A stretch of DNA of 5,235 bases from Hyphomicrobium sp. Lineage in GTDB: Bacteria; Pseudomonadota; Alphaproteobacteria; Rhizobiales; Hyphomicrobiaceae. Each line of letters begins with the position of its first letter. Positions within the stretch are counted from its first letter, which is position 1. This document shows, piece by piece, positions 1 through 4,543 of the stretch. A model generated the notes under the pieces. It saw only the letters and a program-made list of their open reading frames with translations, ran no database searches and had not been told where the DNA came from. Location of the stretch: assembly GCA_030609245.1 (NCBI GenBank), contig JAUWCP010000173.1, forward strand, positions 1 through 5,235. Reading direction: 5' to 3'. Position numbers and translations under genes: made by a program.

Positions 1-738
1 GGAAGGCGGATCGACCTTCTGCAACTTCACCTGATCGATGCGGATACCGGCACCGTAGTTGTCCAGCGTCAATTGCATCAGCTTGCGCACATCCTGTTCG
101 GTCTTCTGCCGATCCTCCGTCAGGATCGGCTGAATTTCCGATTCCCCAACGACCTCGCGCATGGCGCTCTCGGCCACTTCCTTCACAGTGATGTCGGGGT
201 TTTGAATTTTGAACAGATACTTCTCCGCGTCCTTGATGCGCCAGAACACAACGAAGTCGATATCGACGATGTTCTCGTCGCCGGTCAGCATTAGGCTTTC
301 GGCGCGCTCGTCGCGGACAGGGGCTCCCGGGCGCCCGCCCGGCGCCGTCCGCATGCCGATCTCGATGATGTTTTGGCGCGTCACCTTCGGTAGGCGCACC
401 TCTTCAATCGGATAGGGCCACCTGAAATGAAGCCCCGGCGGGTCCTGACGAATGTACGCGCCAAAACGCATGACGACGCCCAACTCGTCGGGATCGACGC
501 GGAAGGTAAACGCCTGCCACGCGATAATCGCGCCAGCGACAATAGCGACCAGAAACAGCAGCGGGCCCGGCACGCCGCCGCCATGCATCACCTGCTTGAC
601 CTTGTCCTGCCCCCGCTTGAGCATCTCTTCCAGATCAGGCGGCTGCCCCCCTCCGCCAGCCGGTCCTTGGCCCCATGGCCCACCGCCGTTGCCGCCGCCT
701 TTCCAACCGCCGCCGCCACTCTGATTATTCCACGGCAT
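1..738 (-). CDS. hflK: HflK, SPFH-domain subunit of the HflKC modulator of FtsH (3' end outside window)
   Basis: The first 246 residues are present and the reading frame is still open at base 1. Residues 1-34 are rich in Gly, Asn, Pro and Trp, the typical low-complexity cytoplasmic N-terminus of HflK. A single membrane helix spans about 58-77 (PLLFLVAIVAGAIIAWQAF). The SPFH/band-7 domain follows, with the family block ESLMLTGDENIVDIDFVVFWRI-like at 147-168 and the coiled-coil approach from about 185 (VKEVAESAMREVVGE). In the known family, HflK pairs with HflC to form a large membrane cage around FtsH and restrain its proteolysis. The ATG at 738 is preceded by GAAGGA eight bases upstream, a good ribosome binding site. 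hflC would be expected beyond the left edge. A Gly/Pro/Arg-rich insert (TAPGGRPGAPVRDE, 131-144) lies before the conserved block; it is encoded by a very GC-rich, hairpin-prone stretch. Identification is by motif recognition and is firm. Confidence 0.95.
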   Translation of the reverse strand, partial: MPWNNQSGGGGWKGGGNGGGPWGQGPAGGGGQPPDLEEMLKRGQDKVKQVMHGGGVPGPLLFLVAIVAGAIIAWQAFTFRVDPDELGVVMRFGAYIRQDPPGLHFRWPYPIEEVRLPKVTRQNIIEIGMRTAPGGRPGAPVRDERAESLMLTGDENIVDIDFVVFWRIKDAEKYLFKIQNPDITVKEVAESAMREVVGESEIQPILTEDRQKTEQDVRKLMQLTLDNYGAGIRIDQVKLQKVDPPS

Positions 739-852
739 GTATGAGATCCTTCAATTCTTGAGGGGTGTGTGAGGGTCGCCGGCCGCCCGGTCATCCAAGT
801 CGAACCCGCGCGGGGCCAATCTCGTAACCTTGGCGGGGCTTGAGCGTGCTCG

Positions 853-882
853 CTTATAGGCCAGAGCATCCCCTAAGCGCAA
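853..882 (-). promoter_or_regulatory. Candidate sigma-70-type promoter for hflK
   Basis: On the minus strand TTGCGC (877-882) and TATAAG (853-858) are separated by 18 bases, in the gap between folA and hflK. The -10 matches five of six consensus bases, the -35 only three. It would give a leader of roughly 105 nt ahead of the hflK ATG. This suggests hflKC can be transcribed apart from thyA-folA, but the match is weak and the call is by eye. Confidence 0.3.
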
Positions 883-905
883 ACTTGCTTCAAAGATTGG
901 TTTGC
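879..905 (-). repeat. Inverted repeat GCAAAC/GTTTGC between folA and hflK
   Basis: GCAAAC (879-884) and GTTTGC (900-905) are perfect inverted arms around a 15-nt loop. The left arm overlaps the candidate -35 of the hflK promoter. No T-tract follows on the minus strand, so it is not a classical terminator. It may be chance or a regulatory hairpin. Confidence 0.25.
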
Positions 906-910
906 ACCGC

Positions 911-930
911 TCAGGCTTCAAGGCGCCTGA
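911..930 (-). repeat. Small hairpin spanning the folA stop codon
   Basis: TCAGGC (911-916) and GCCTGA (925-930) can pair as a six-base stem with an eight-base loop that contains the folA TGA. There is no T-run behind it on the minus strand. It could slow or partly end transcription after folA, or protect the mRNA 3' end, but nothing in the sequence decides this. Confidence 0.25.
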
Positions 931-1469
931 AGGGGCGGCTCGCTGTCCCGGTCTATCCGCTCCAGCACCACAAAAGTCGTCGCAAAGTCATCGCGCGGAC
1001 CTTTCGGTAAGGGCGTTCGCGCCACTTCTTGCCAATCGGCGGGTTCTAGCGCGGGGAAAAAAACATCGCCCTCGGGCCGCCCGTGTACTTCCGTTTTGTA
1101 GATGCGATGGGCCATCGGCAGCGCGGCCTCGAAGATCTGGGTGCCGCCAATAACCATGATGTCGGCTGCCCCAATACCTCGAGCCTCTGCGCAGCGCCGG
1201 GCGAGTGCGAGCGCTGTCTCAAAGTTGGCGGCCACGAGGGCGCCAGGGGGGCGAAAGCTCTTGTTCCCCGTGACCACGATGTTATCGCGGCCATCGAGCG
1301 GCTTCTTGAGAGACTGGAATGTGCGGCGACCCATGATGAGCGGCTTGTTCATGGTGAGGCGCCGAAATGTCTTCAAATCGGAGGAAATGTGCCAAGGCAG
1401 ACCGCCGCGCGCTCCGATGACGCCGTTGTCTGCAACGGCGACGACCAGCGCGACAGGCCTATCGCTCAT
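918..1469 (-). CDS. folA: Dihydrofolate reductase
   Basis: This is a 183-residue type I dihydrofolate reductase, slightly longer than the roughly 160-residue E. coli enzyme. It reduces dihydrofolate to tetrahydrofolate with NADPH in the cytoplasm. Visible landmarks in order are VAVADNGVIGARGGLPWHI (10-28), with the substrate-pocket Trp26 and the catalytic acid Asp31 (E. coli Asp27 equivalent); the cofactor-binding NKPLIMGRRTFQSL (41-54); the GRDNIVVT strand (60-67); VIGGTQIFEAALP (106-118), with the Gly-Gly turn; and YKTEVHG (124-130), with the conserved Thr126. The ATG overlaps the thyA stop as ATGA, and AAGG lies seven bases upstream inside the end of thyA, so translational coupling is likely. 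The extra C-terminal residues (about 172-183) are polar and Pro-rich. The catalytic set is complete and there is no sign of degradation. Confidence 0.97.
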   Translation of the reverse strand: MSDRPVALVVAVADNGVIGARGGLPWHISSDLKTFRRLTMNKPLIMGRRTFQSLKKPLDGRDNIVVTGNKSFRPPGALVAANFETALALARRCAEARGIGAADIMVIGGTQIFEAALPMAHRIYKTEVHGRPEGDVFFPALEPADWQEVARTPLPKGPRDDFATTFVVLERIDRDSEPPLQAP

Positions 1470-2260
1470 ACAGCTACCTTCGCTGCGATGTGGGGATGGG
1501 GATCGTAATTGTTGAGTTGGAAATCATCGATGGTGAAATCAAAGATCGAACGCACGTCCTTGTTGATCGTCATAGATGGCAGCGGTCGCGGTTTGCGCTC
1601 AATCTGCGCGTTGGCCTGTTCCATATGGTTCAAATAAAGGTGCGCATCACCGAAGGTATGCACGAAGTCGCCGGGCTCCAGATCCGCCACCTGTGCCATC
1701 ATCATTGTCAGCAGCGCATAGCTAGCGATGTTGAACGGCACGCCCAGGAACACATCGGCCGAGCGCTGGTACATTTGGCAAGAAAGCCGACCGTCCGCGA
1801 CGTAAAACTGGAACAGGCAATGGCAGGGAGCAAGCGCCATGCGCGGGATGTCAGACGGGTTCCATGCCGAAACAATGAGGCGGCGGCTGTTGGGATCGCT
1901 TTTCAATGCGCTTACGACTTCGGAGATTTGGTCGATAGTGCTTCCGTCGGGCGCCGTCCATGAGCGCCACTGCTTGCCGTAGACGGGCCCTAAGTCTCCC
2001 TGCTCGTCGGCCCACTCGTCCCAGATACGAACACCATGGCGCTTGAGGTAGGCGGTATTGGTATCGCCTGCGAGAAACCAGATGAGCTCGTGGATGATCG
2101 ACTTTACGTGCAGCTTCTTTGTCGTCACGAGCGGGAAGCCGTCGCGCAAATCAAAGCGCATCTGGTGACCGAAGACCGACAGCGTGCCCGTGCCCGTCCG
2201 GTCAGCCTTACGCACACCGTCTTGGCGCACCCGGCGCATGAGATCGAGATACTGGCGCAT
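1466..2260 (-). CDS. thyA: Thymidylate synthase (ThyA type)
   Basis: At 264 residues this is the same length as E. coli ThyA. It methylates dUMP to dTMP with methylene-tetrahydrofolate, releasing dihydrofolate that the overlapping folA product recycles. Key residues fall at E. coli positions: Arg21 in the phosphate-binding RTGTGT loop, Glu58, Trp80, Tyr94 in GPVYGKQWR, Arg126/Arg127 from the partner subunit, nucleophile Cys146 in LAPCHCLFQFYV, Arg166 and Asp169 in QRSADVFLGVPFN, Asn177, and His207/Tyr209 in GDAHLYLNH. The C-terminus ends HPHIAAKVAV, like the folate-closing tail of the family. The start at 2260 aligns with the E. coli start (MRQYLDLM versus MKQYLELM); an ATG at codon 8 is less likely. 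No clear Shine-Dalgarno precedes it (CTCCCC directly before ATG). It follows the CPBP gene by 43 nt and could be cotranscribed with it. Confidence 0.98.
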   Translation of the reverse strand: MRQYLDLMRRVRQDGVRKADRTGTGTLSVFGHQMRFDLRDGFPLVTTKKLHVKSIIHELIWFLAGDTNTAYLKRHGVRIWDEWADEQGDLGPVYGKQWRSWTAPDGSTIDQISEVVSALKSDPNSRRLIVSAWNPSDIPRMALAPCHCLFQFYVADGRLSCQMYQRSADVFLGVPFNIASYALLTMMMAQVADLEPGDFVHTFGDAHLYLNHMEQANAQIERKPRPLPSMTINKDVRSIFDFTIDDFQLNNYDPHPHIAAKVAV

Positions 2261-2303
2261 GGGGAGAAATATAGGTTGATTCCGCTCGGCCCGGCACCCC
2301 GCC

Positions 2304-3080
2304 TCAAGAGGGCAGCGTCACAAAGTAGAGGACAACGCAAGCCAGCGTATTATTGGCGGCGTGGCAGAAAATCGGCACCCACACGCTGCCCGTGCGCACC
2401 AGAAGCCAGGAGAAATAAAGGCCCATCGCCAGCACCTCGACTAGCCCGAAAATCGAGTAACCCGCGTGCAATGAGGTCCACAGCAGCGATGTGACGACGG
2501 CCGTTCCGATGAAACCAAGCCAGGTTTTCGACAGCCCCGAGAACAAGAACCCGCGAAACAGCAACTCCTCCGACACCGGCGCCCCAATGCAGATGACGAG
2601 GAGAACCAGCCAGAGGGCATCACTTTGAATAAGCTGTTGAATTGGCTTCGTGTCGTTGATGAGGAGATCGGGCTGCAGATAGAGCACGATGGCTGTCCAC
2701 ACCCCGGAGACGACAAATAGCGGAAGCAGCGCCCACGGCAGGATGCGCCAACCGTCCGAGGGCGGCGCCAAAGCCAGAACGGCCTTACGCTCGCTCTGGT
2801 AAAGGCCTGCGGCTGCGATCGTGAAGAGGATGGTGCAAATTTGCAGGACCGCGAGCCCGACCGCAACGGGCATTTGCGGTATCGGCAAGCCAGTGCTGCC
2901 TTGTTGCGCGACTTCGCCGCCCGCGAACGCGTAGTAATAGTAACCCACCCCGGCGAGCGTGCCGATGATGACGGCAAGAACGAATATCCCTGCTGTGGCG
3001 AGCAATACCGCCCATCCGGGCCAGCCCGAGCGCGGCACGTAGGCAACCGGACCTCGAAACAGCGACGCCAACATTTTCAT
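2304..3080 (-). CDS. CPBP-family (CAAX protease/bacteriocin-processing) intramembrane metalloprotease
   Basis: This is a 258-residue, strongly hydrophobic protein with about seven membrane segments (near 23-46, 71-93, 112-135, 156-168, 189-204, 211-228 and 232-255). The CPBP/Abi motifs are in order: motif 1 is APVSEELLFRG (167-177), with Glu171/Glu172 and Arg176; motif 2 is LLWTSLHAG (199-207), with His205; motif 3 is FCHAANN (238-244), with His240 and Asn244. These match the expected catalytic and metal-site residues of Rce1-like glutamyl proteases. The substrate cannot be read from sequence; bacterial members range from immunity to envelope roles. The frame stays open to an ATG at 3224, but I chose 3080 because a G-rich GGGGGGAG lies just upstream, the residues before it are not hydrophobic and look non-coding, and the longer form would use up most of the divergent promoter gap. 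A second ATG at 3074 has better ribosome-site spacing. It is divergent from the channel gene and upstream of thyA. Confidence 0.88.
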   Translation of the reverse strand: MKMLASLFRGPVAYVPRSGWPGWAVLLATAGIFVLAVIIGTLAGVGYYYYAFAGGEVAQQGSTGLPIPQMPVAVGLAVLQICTILFTIAAAGLYQSERKAVLALAPPSDGWRILPWALLPLFVVSGVWTAIVLYLQPDLLINDTKPIQQLIQSDALWLVLLVICIGAPVSEELLFRGFLFSGLSKTWLGFIGTAVVTSLLWTSLHAGYSIFGLVEVLAMGLYFSWLLVRTGSVWVPIFCHAANNTLACVVLYFVTLPS

Positions 3081-3119
3081 GGCTCCCCCCAACCCCAGCC
3101 GCCCGACCGCCCGCGCAGC

Positions 3120-3136
3120 ACATTGGATTTCAATGT
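3120..3136. promoter_or_regulatory. Perfect 6-5-6 inverted repeat, candidate operator
   Basis: ACATTG (3120-3125) and CAATGT (3131-3136) flank a 5-nt spacer, a geometry typical of a dimeric regulator site. Its right arm shares a base with a TTGACA hexamer (3136-3141) on the plus strand. It lies 40 nt upstream of the CPBP start. No good -10 is seen 16-18 bases after the TTGACA, so the promoter itself is unproven. Confidence 0.3.
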
Positions 3137-3151
3137 TGACACCGCTTGCGT

Positions 3152-3171
3152 CCGTTCTCTCTTGTGAACGG
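3152..3171. promoter_or_regulatory. Second inverted repeat CCGTTC-8-GAACGG in the divergent gap
   Basis: The arms 3152-3157 and 3166-3171 are perfect complements with an 8-nt loop. The repeat lies near the middle of the gap between the divergent CPBP and channel starts, where a shared operator would be expected. Next to it are TATA-like hexamers readable on both strands (TATAGA, plus, 3174-3179; TATACG, minus, 3172-3177). It could also be chance. Confidence 0.28.
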
Positions 3172-3250
3172 CGTATAGAACAATCGCGCATATCGGTTTC
3201 ATGCAGCCCGACGCCGATACGCACTGCGCCACCGCTTTCGACGACTTCGA

Positions 3251-4036
3251 ATGAGGCAGACCGTGGAATTTAGCAAGCAGTTTGTACACGACCTCTACTA
3301 CGGTCGAAGCCGGCGCAGCCGCATCTTTCGTTTCGCACTCCTCACCTTCGACATCGCCTCGGTCGTCTTCTTCATCGCGACGTCGGTGGCGCCCCAAGAA
3401 ACTTGGATCTACGTGGTCGACGCCCTCATCGCGCTTGTCATTATCGCTGATCTCACGGCGCGCATCTGGATTGCCAAACACCCGTGGCGGATCTTCAAGG
3501 AGCTCACAACATGGACGGACATTATCGTTGTCATCACGCTCCTCCTCCCCGTCTTCCTCGATAGCTTTCTGTTCCTGCGCGTGCTCCGGGCGCTCCGGGT
3601 GCTTCGCTCCTACCGTGTGCTCGCCGACCTGCGCACGTATTCGTCGTTCTTCAAACGCAACGAGTTGGTGATCCAGTCCATCGTCAATCTCATCGTCTTC
3701 GTGTTCATCATGACGGCGCTCGTCTACGTCTTGCAGGTGCACACCAACGCCAAGATCACCAACTACATCGACGCTCTCTATTTCACGATTACGGCGCTCA
3801 CCACGACGGGCTTTGGCGACATCACGCTGGAGGGTACGACGGGGCGCATCTTGTCGATCGTCATCCTGCTGGTCGGCGTCGCCCTCTTCCTGCGGCTCGT
3901 GCAGACAATCTTCCGGCCCCCCCACGTCAACTACGAGTGCCCGGACTGCGGATTGGTGCGCCACGACACCGATGCGGTCCATTGCAAGCACTGTGGCAAG
4001 ATCCTGCACATCACGACCGAAGGGGAAGGCGATTAG
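3251..4036 (+). CDS. Voltage-sensor-type potassium channel with C-terminal zinc ribbon
   Basis: This 261-residue inner-membrane protein has the six-helix layout of voltage-gated cation channels. S1 is about 27-44, S2 about 52-73, S3 about 88-103 (with Asp90) and S4 about 105-125. S4 carries Arg at 110, 113, 116, 119 and 122, the every-third-residue pattern of a voltage sensor. S5 is about 137-162, then a pore helix (172-183), the filter TTTGFGD (184-190) and S6 about 197-218. GFGD replaces the commoner GYGD; it is found in other K+ channels, so K+ selectivity is likely but inferred. Residues 228-250 form a cytoplasmic zinc ribbon, Cys230-x2-Cys233 and Cys245-x2-Cys248, with His238, His244 and His247 nearby. 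The ribbon may bind metal and gate or assemble the channel. The protein is intact. The start is the first ATG giving the basic N-terminus; no clear ribosome site is visible. It is divergent from the CPBP gene and followed by ssrA. Confidence 0.9.
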   Translation: MRQTVEFSKQFVHDLYYGRSRRSRIFRFALLTFDIASVVFFIATSVAPQETWIYVVDALIALVIIADLTARIWIAKHPWRIFKELTTWTDIIVVITLLLPVFLDSFLFLRVLRALRVLRSYRVLADLRTYSSFFKRNELVIQSIVNLIVFVFIMTALVYVLQVHTNAKITNYIDALYFTITALTTTGFGDITLEGTTGRILSIVILLVGVALFLRLVQTIFRPPHVNYECPDCGLVRHDTDAVHCKHCGKILHITTEGEGD

Positions 4037-4085
4037 GCGGTTAACGGACTTTTAAACGCCGCACCACCGCGACAGCCTTTTTTTT
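4036..4085 (+). terminator. Candidate terminator region after the channel gene
   Basis: GGCGGTTAA (4036-4044) pairs with TTAAACGCC (4052-4060) except for one G-A mismatch, around a 7-nt loop, starting at the last base of the channel stop codon. Eight T residues follow at 4078-4085, but 17 nt after the stem rather than directly behind it. An alternative short stem GCGGT (4037-4041) with ACCGC (4066-4070) brings the T-run to 7 nt away. It may end channel transcription before ssrA, though it departs from the canonical form. Confidence 0.35.
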
Positions 4086-4100
4086 CTCGCGATATCCCAT

Positions 4101-4106
4101 TATATT
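4101..4106 (+). promoter_or_regulatory. Candidate -10 element for ssrA
   Basis: TATATT lies in a locally AT-rich stretch between the channel gene and the tmRNA acceptor piece. Transcription would begin near 4113. No convincing -35 is present: the expected position (about 4078-4083) is inside a run of T. A strong promoter is expected because tmRNA is abundant, so this is a placement guess. Confidence 0.28.
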
Positions 4107-4112
4107 CATTGT

Positions 4113-4193
4113 GCTGGATTCGTCCGGCTATGGCGATAAACGCGGTCGTAATAAGCCGATCGGACCCGGGGGCGGTACCCGGCGCCTCCACCA
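4113..4193 (+). ncRNA. ssrA: tmRNA acceptor piece
   Basis: This is the 3' half of the tRNA-like domain. The T-arm is CCGGG (4166-4170), loop GGCGGTA (4171-4177) and CCCGG (4178-4182), five perfect pairs. The loop differs from the usual TTCRANY. The acceptor strand (4183-4189), discriminator A4190 and an encoded CCA follow. Upstream, CGGCT (4125-4129) can pair with AGCCG (4154-4158), an alternative to the long-range P2 pairing. After processing, this piece would be held to the coding piece only by base pairs. The 5' boundary is inferred. Confidence 0.85.
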
Positions 4194-4261
4194 AATGCCC
4201 GTGCGGTTAAGCCAGGCATGGCCCAAAAACCACACTCACTTACGCGGCGCGGGCATCTGAT
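4194..4261 (+). other. tmRNA intervening segment, removed during maturation
   Basis: These 68 nt link the CCA end to the 5' G of the coding piece. ATGCCCGTG (4195-4203) and CGCGGGCAT (4248-4256) pair over nine positions with one G-T wobble, extending the acceptor stem in the precursor. A smaller hairpin GCCA/TGGC (4211-4222) lies in the loop. RNase P would be expected to cut before G4262, with 3' trimming to the CCA at 4193. These cut sites are inferred from structure. Confidence 0.8.
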
Positions 4262-4492
4262 GGGGGCGAAATAGGATCGACGAAGGTGTAAAGGACTTAG
4301 CTTTTGCTCGGCATGGTACCGCCGTCATCGGGCCACCAGAATAGTTGCAAATGACAACTATGCTGAGGCCGCTCTCGCTGCGTAATGCAGTGCGAAAAGC
4401 CTGAAATGAAGCCCTTGCCCTTAGCCGGGTAAGGCGCGGTTCGGAGGGCACCGGGCAACAGAAGCCCTCCACTTGCCTCAGGCCTTGCCGGG
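4262..4492 (+). ncRNA. ssrA: tmRNA coding (mRNA-like) piece
   Basis: It begins with GGGGGCG and the D-region GGATCGACG (4274-4282). Pseudoknot 1 is CGGC (4309-4312) with GCCG (4321-4324), and loop TGGT (4314-4317) with ACCA (4335-4338); it ends eight bases before the resume codon, the position it occupies in other tmRNAs. AATAGT just before the GCA is the conserved upstream signal. After the tag frame, pseudoknot 2 is GGAGGGC (4443-4449) with GCCCTCC (4464-4470), and loop GGCAA (4454-4458) with TTGCC (4473-4477). Only two pseudoknots are seen, fitting reduced two-piece tmRNAs. The 3' end lies somewhere after 4477. Confidence 0.88.
4347..4385 (+). CDS. tmRNA-encoded proteolysis tag, ANDNYAEAALAA
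   Basis: The frame opens at resume codon GCA and ends at TAA (4383-4385), encoding 12 residues with no start codon, because translation resumes from a stalled ribosome. With the alanine carried by tmRNA the added tag is AANDNYAEAALAA. The ANDN start matches other bacterial tags and is the part SspB is known to contact. The C-terminal LAA is the end recognised by ClpX. It differs from the Caulobacter tag (AANDNFAEEFAVAA) mainly in the middle. Confidence 0.95.
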   Translation, partial: ANDNYAEAALAA

Positions 4493-4508
4493 GACCATTA
4501 ACGGGGAC

Positions 4509-4522
4509 GTCTCACGTGAGAC
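4509..4522. promoter_or_regulatory. 14-nt perfect palindrome GTCTCACGTGAGAC upstream of sspB
   Basis: The sequence is its own reverse complement over 14 bases and lies 21 nt before the sspB ATG, just after the tmRNA coding piece. As DNA it could be an operator for a dimeric regulator. As RNA it could form a five-pair GTCTC/GAGAC stem with loop ACGT. No T-run follows, so a terminator is unlikely. No known regulator is assigned. Confidence 0.4.
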
Positions 4523-4543
4523 CGAAGATGAGAAGCCAGAGCG

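Larger units (their letters stand above)
4113..4492 (+). ncRNA. ssrA: tmRNA precursor, circularly permuted two-piece ssrA (outer ends approximate)
   Basis: tmRNA rescues stalled ribosomes: it enters as an alanyl-tRNA mimic, then serves as mRNA for a degradation tag. Here the halves are in permuted order, as in alphaproteobacteria: the tRNA 3' half first, ending in CCA at 4191-4193, then a spacer, then the tRNA 5' half and the tag frame. The acceptor stem is re-formed by GGGGGCG (4262-4268) with CGCCTCC (4183-4189): seven pairs including a G-U at the third pair, the alanine identity signal for AlaRS. The T-arm, the conserved GGATCGACG of the D-region, a resume codon and two pseudoknots are all visible. 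The 5' end (about 4113) and 3' end (about 4492) are estimates. The long-range P2 helix joining the pieces could not be assigned confidently. Confidence 0.95.

Noticed and set aside
325..345. Very GC-rich palindromic stretch (CGGGCGCCCG core) in hflK
   Set aside because: It lies within the coding sequence for the Gly/Pro/Arg insert and is explained by codon composition; nothing indicates a separate regulatory role.
427..744. Plus-strand frames opposite hflK
   Set aside because: They are Pro/Ala-rich readings of the complement of the Gly-rich hflK N-terminus.
588..869. Minus-strand frame covering the start of hflK and the gap upstream
   Set aside because: It overlaps hflK in another frame and has no recognisable domain; the composition looks like an out-of-frame reading.
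1083..2494. Several plus-strand frames of 137-157 codons opposite folA and thyA
   Set aside because: They are antisense to genes with complete catalytic motifs and show no domain of their own.
3136..3141. TTGACA as a strong promoter for the channel gene
   Set aside because: No -10-like hexamer is found 16-18 bases downstream; the nearest TATAGA is 32 bases away.
3081..3224. N-terminal extension of the CPBP gene to an ATG at 3224
   Set aside because: The 48 extra residues are polar and unlike a membrane protein start, they would cover the divergent control region, and the G-rich ribosome-site-like stretch lies just before 3080.
3077..4009. A 310-codon open frame on the minus strand opposite the channel gene
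   Set aside because: Its product is a low-complexity Asp/Glu/Arg/His-rich string without any domain, as expected from reading the complement of a hydrophobic-codon-rich gene. The plus-strand frame has a clear channel fold.
4236..4472. A 78-codon minus-strand frame across the tmRNA coding piece
   Set aside because: The region is fully explained by tmRNA structure on the plus strand, and the product has no recognisable features.
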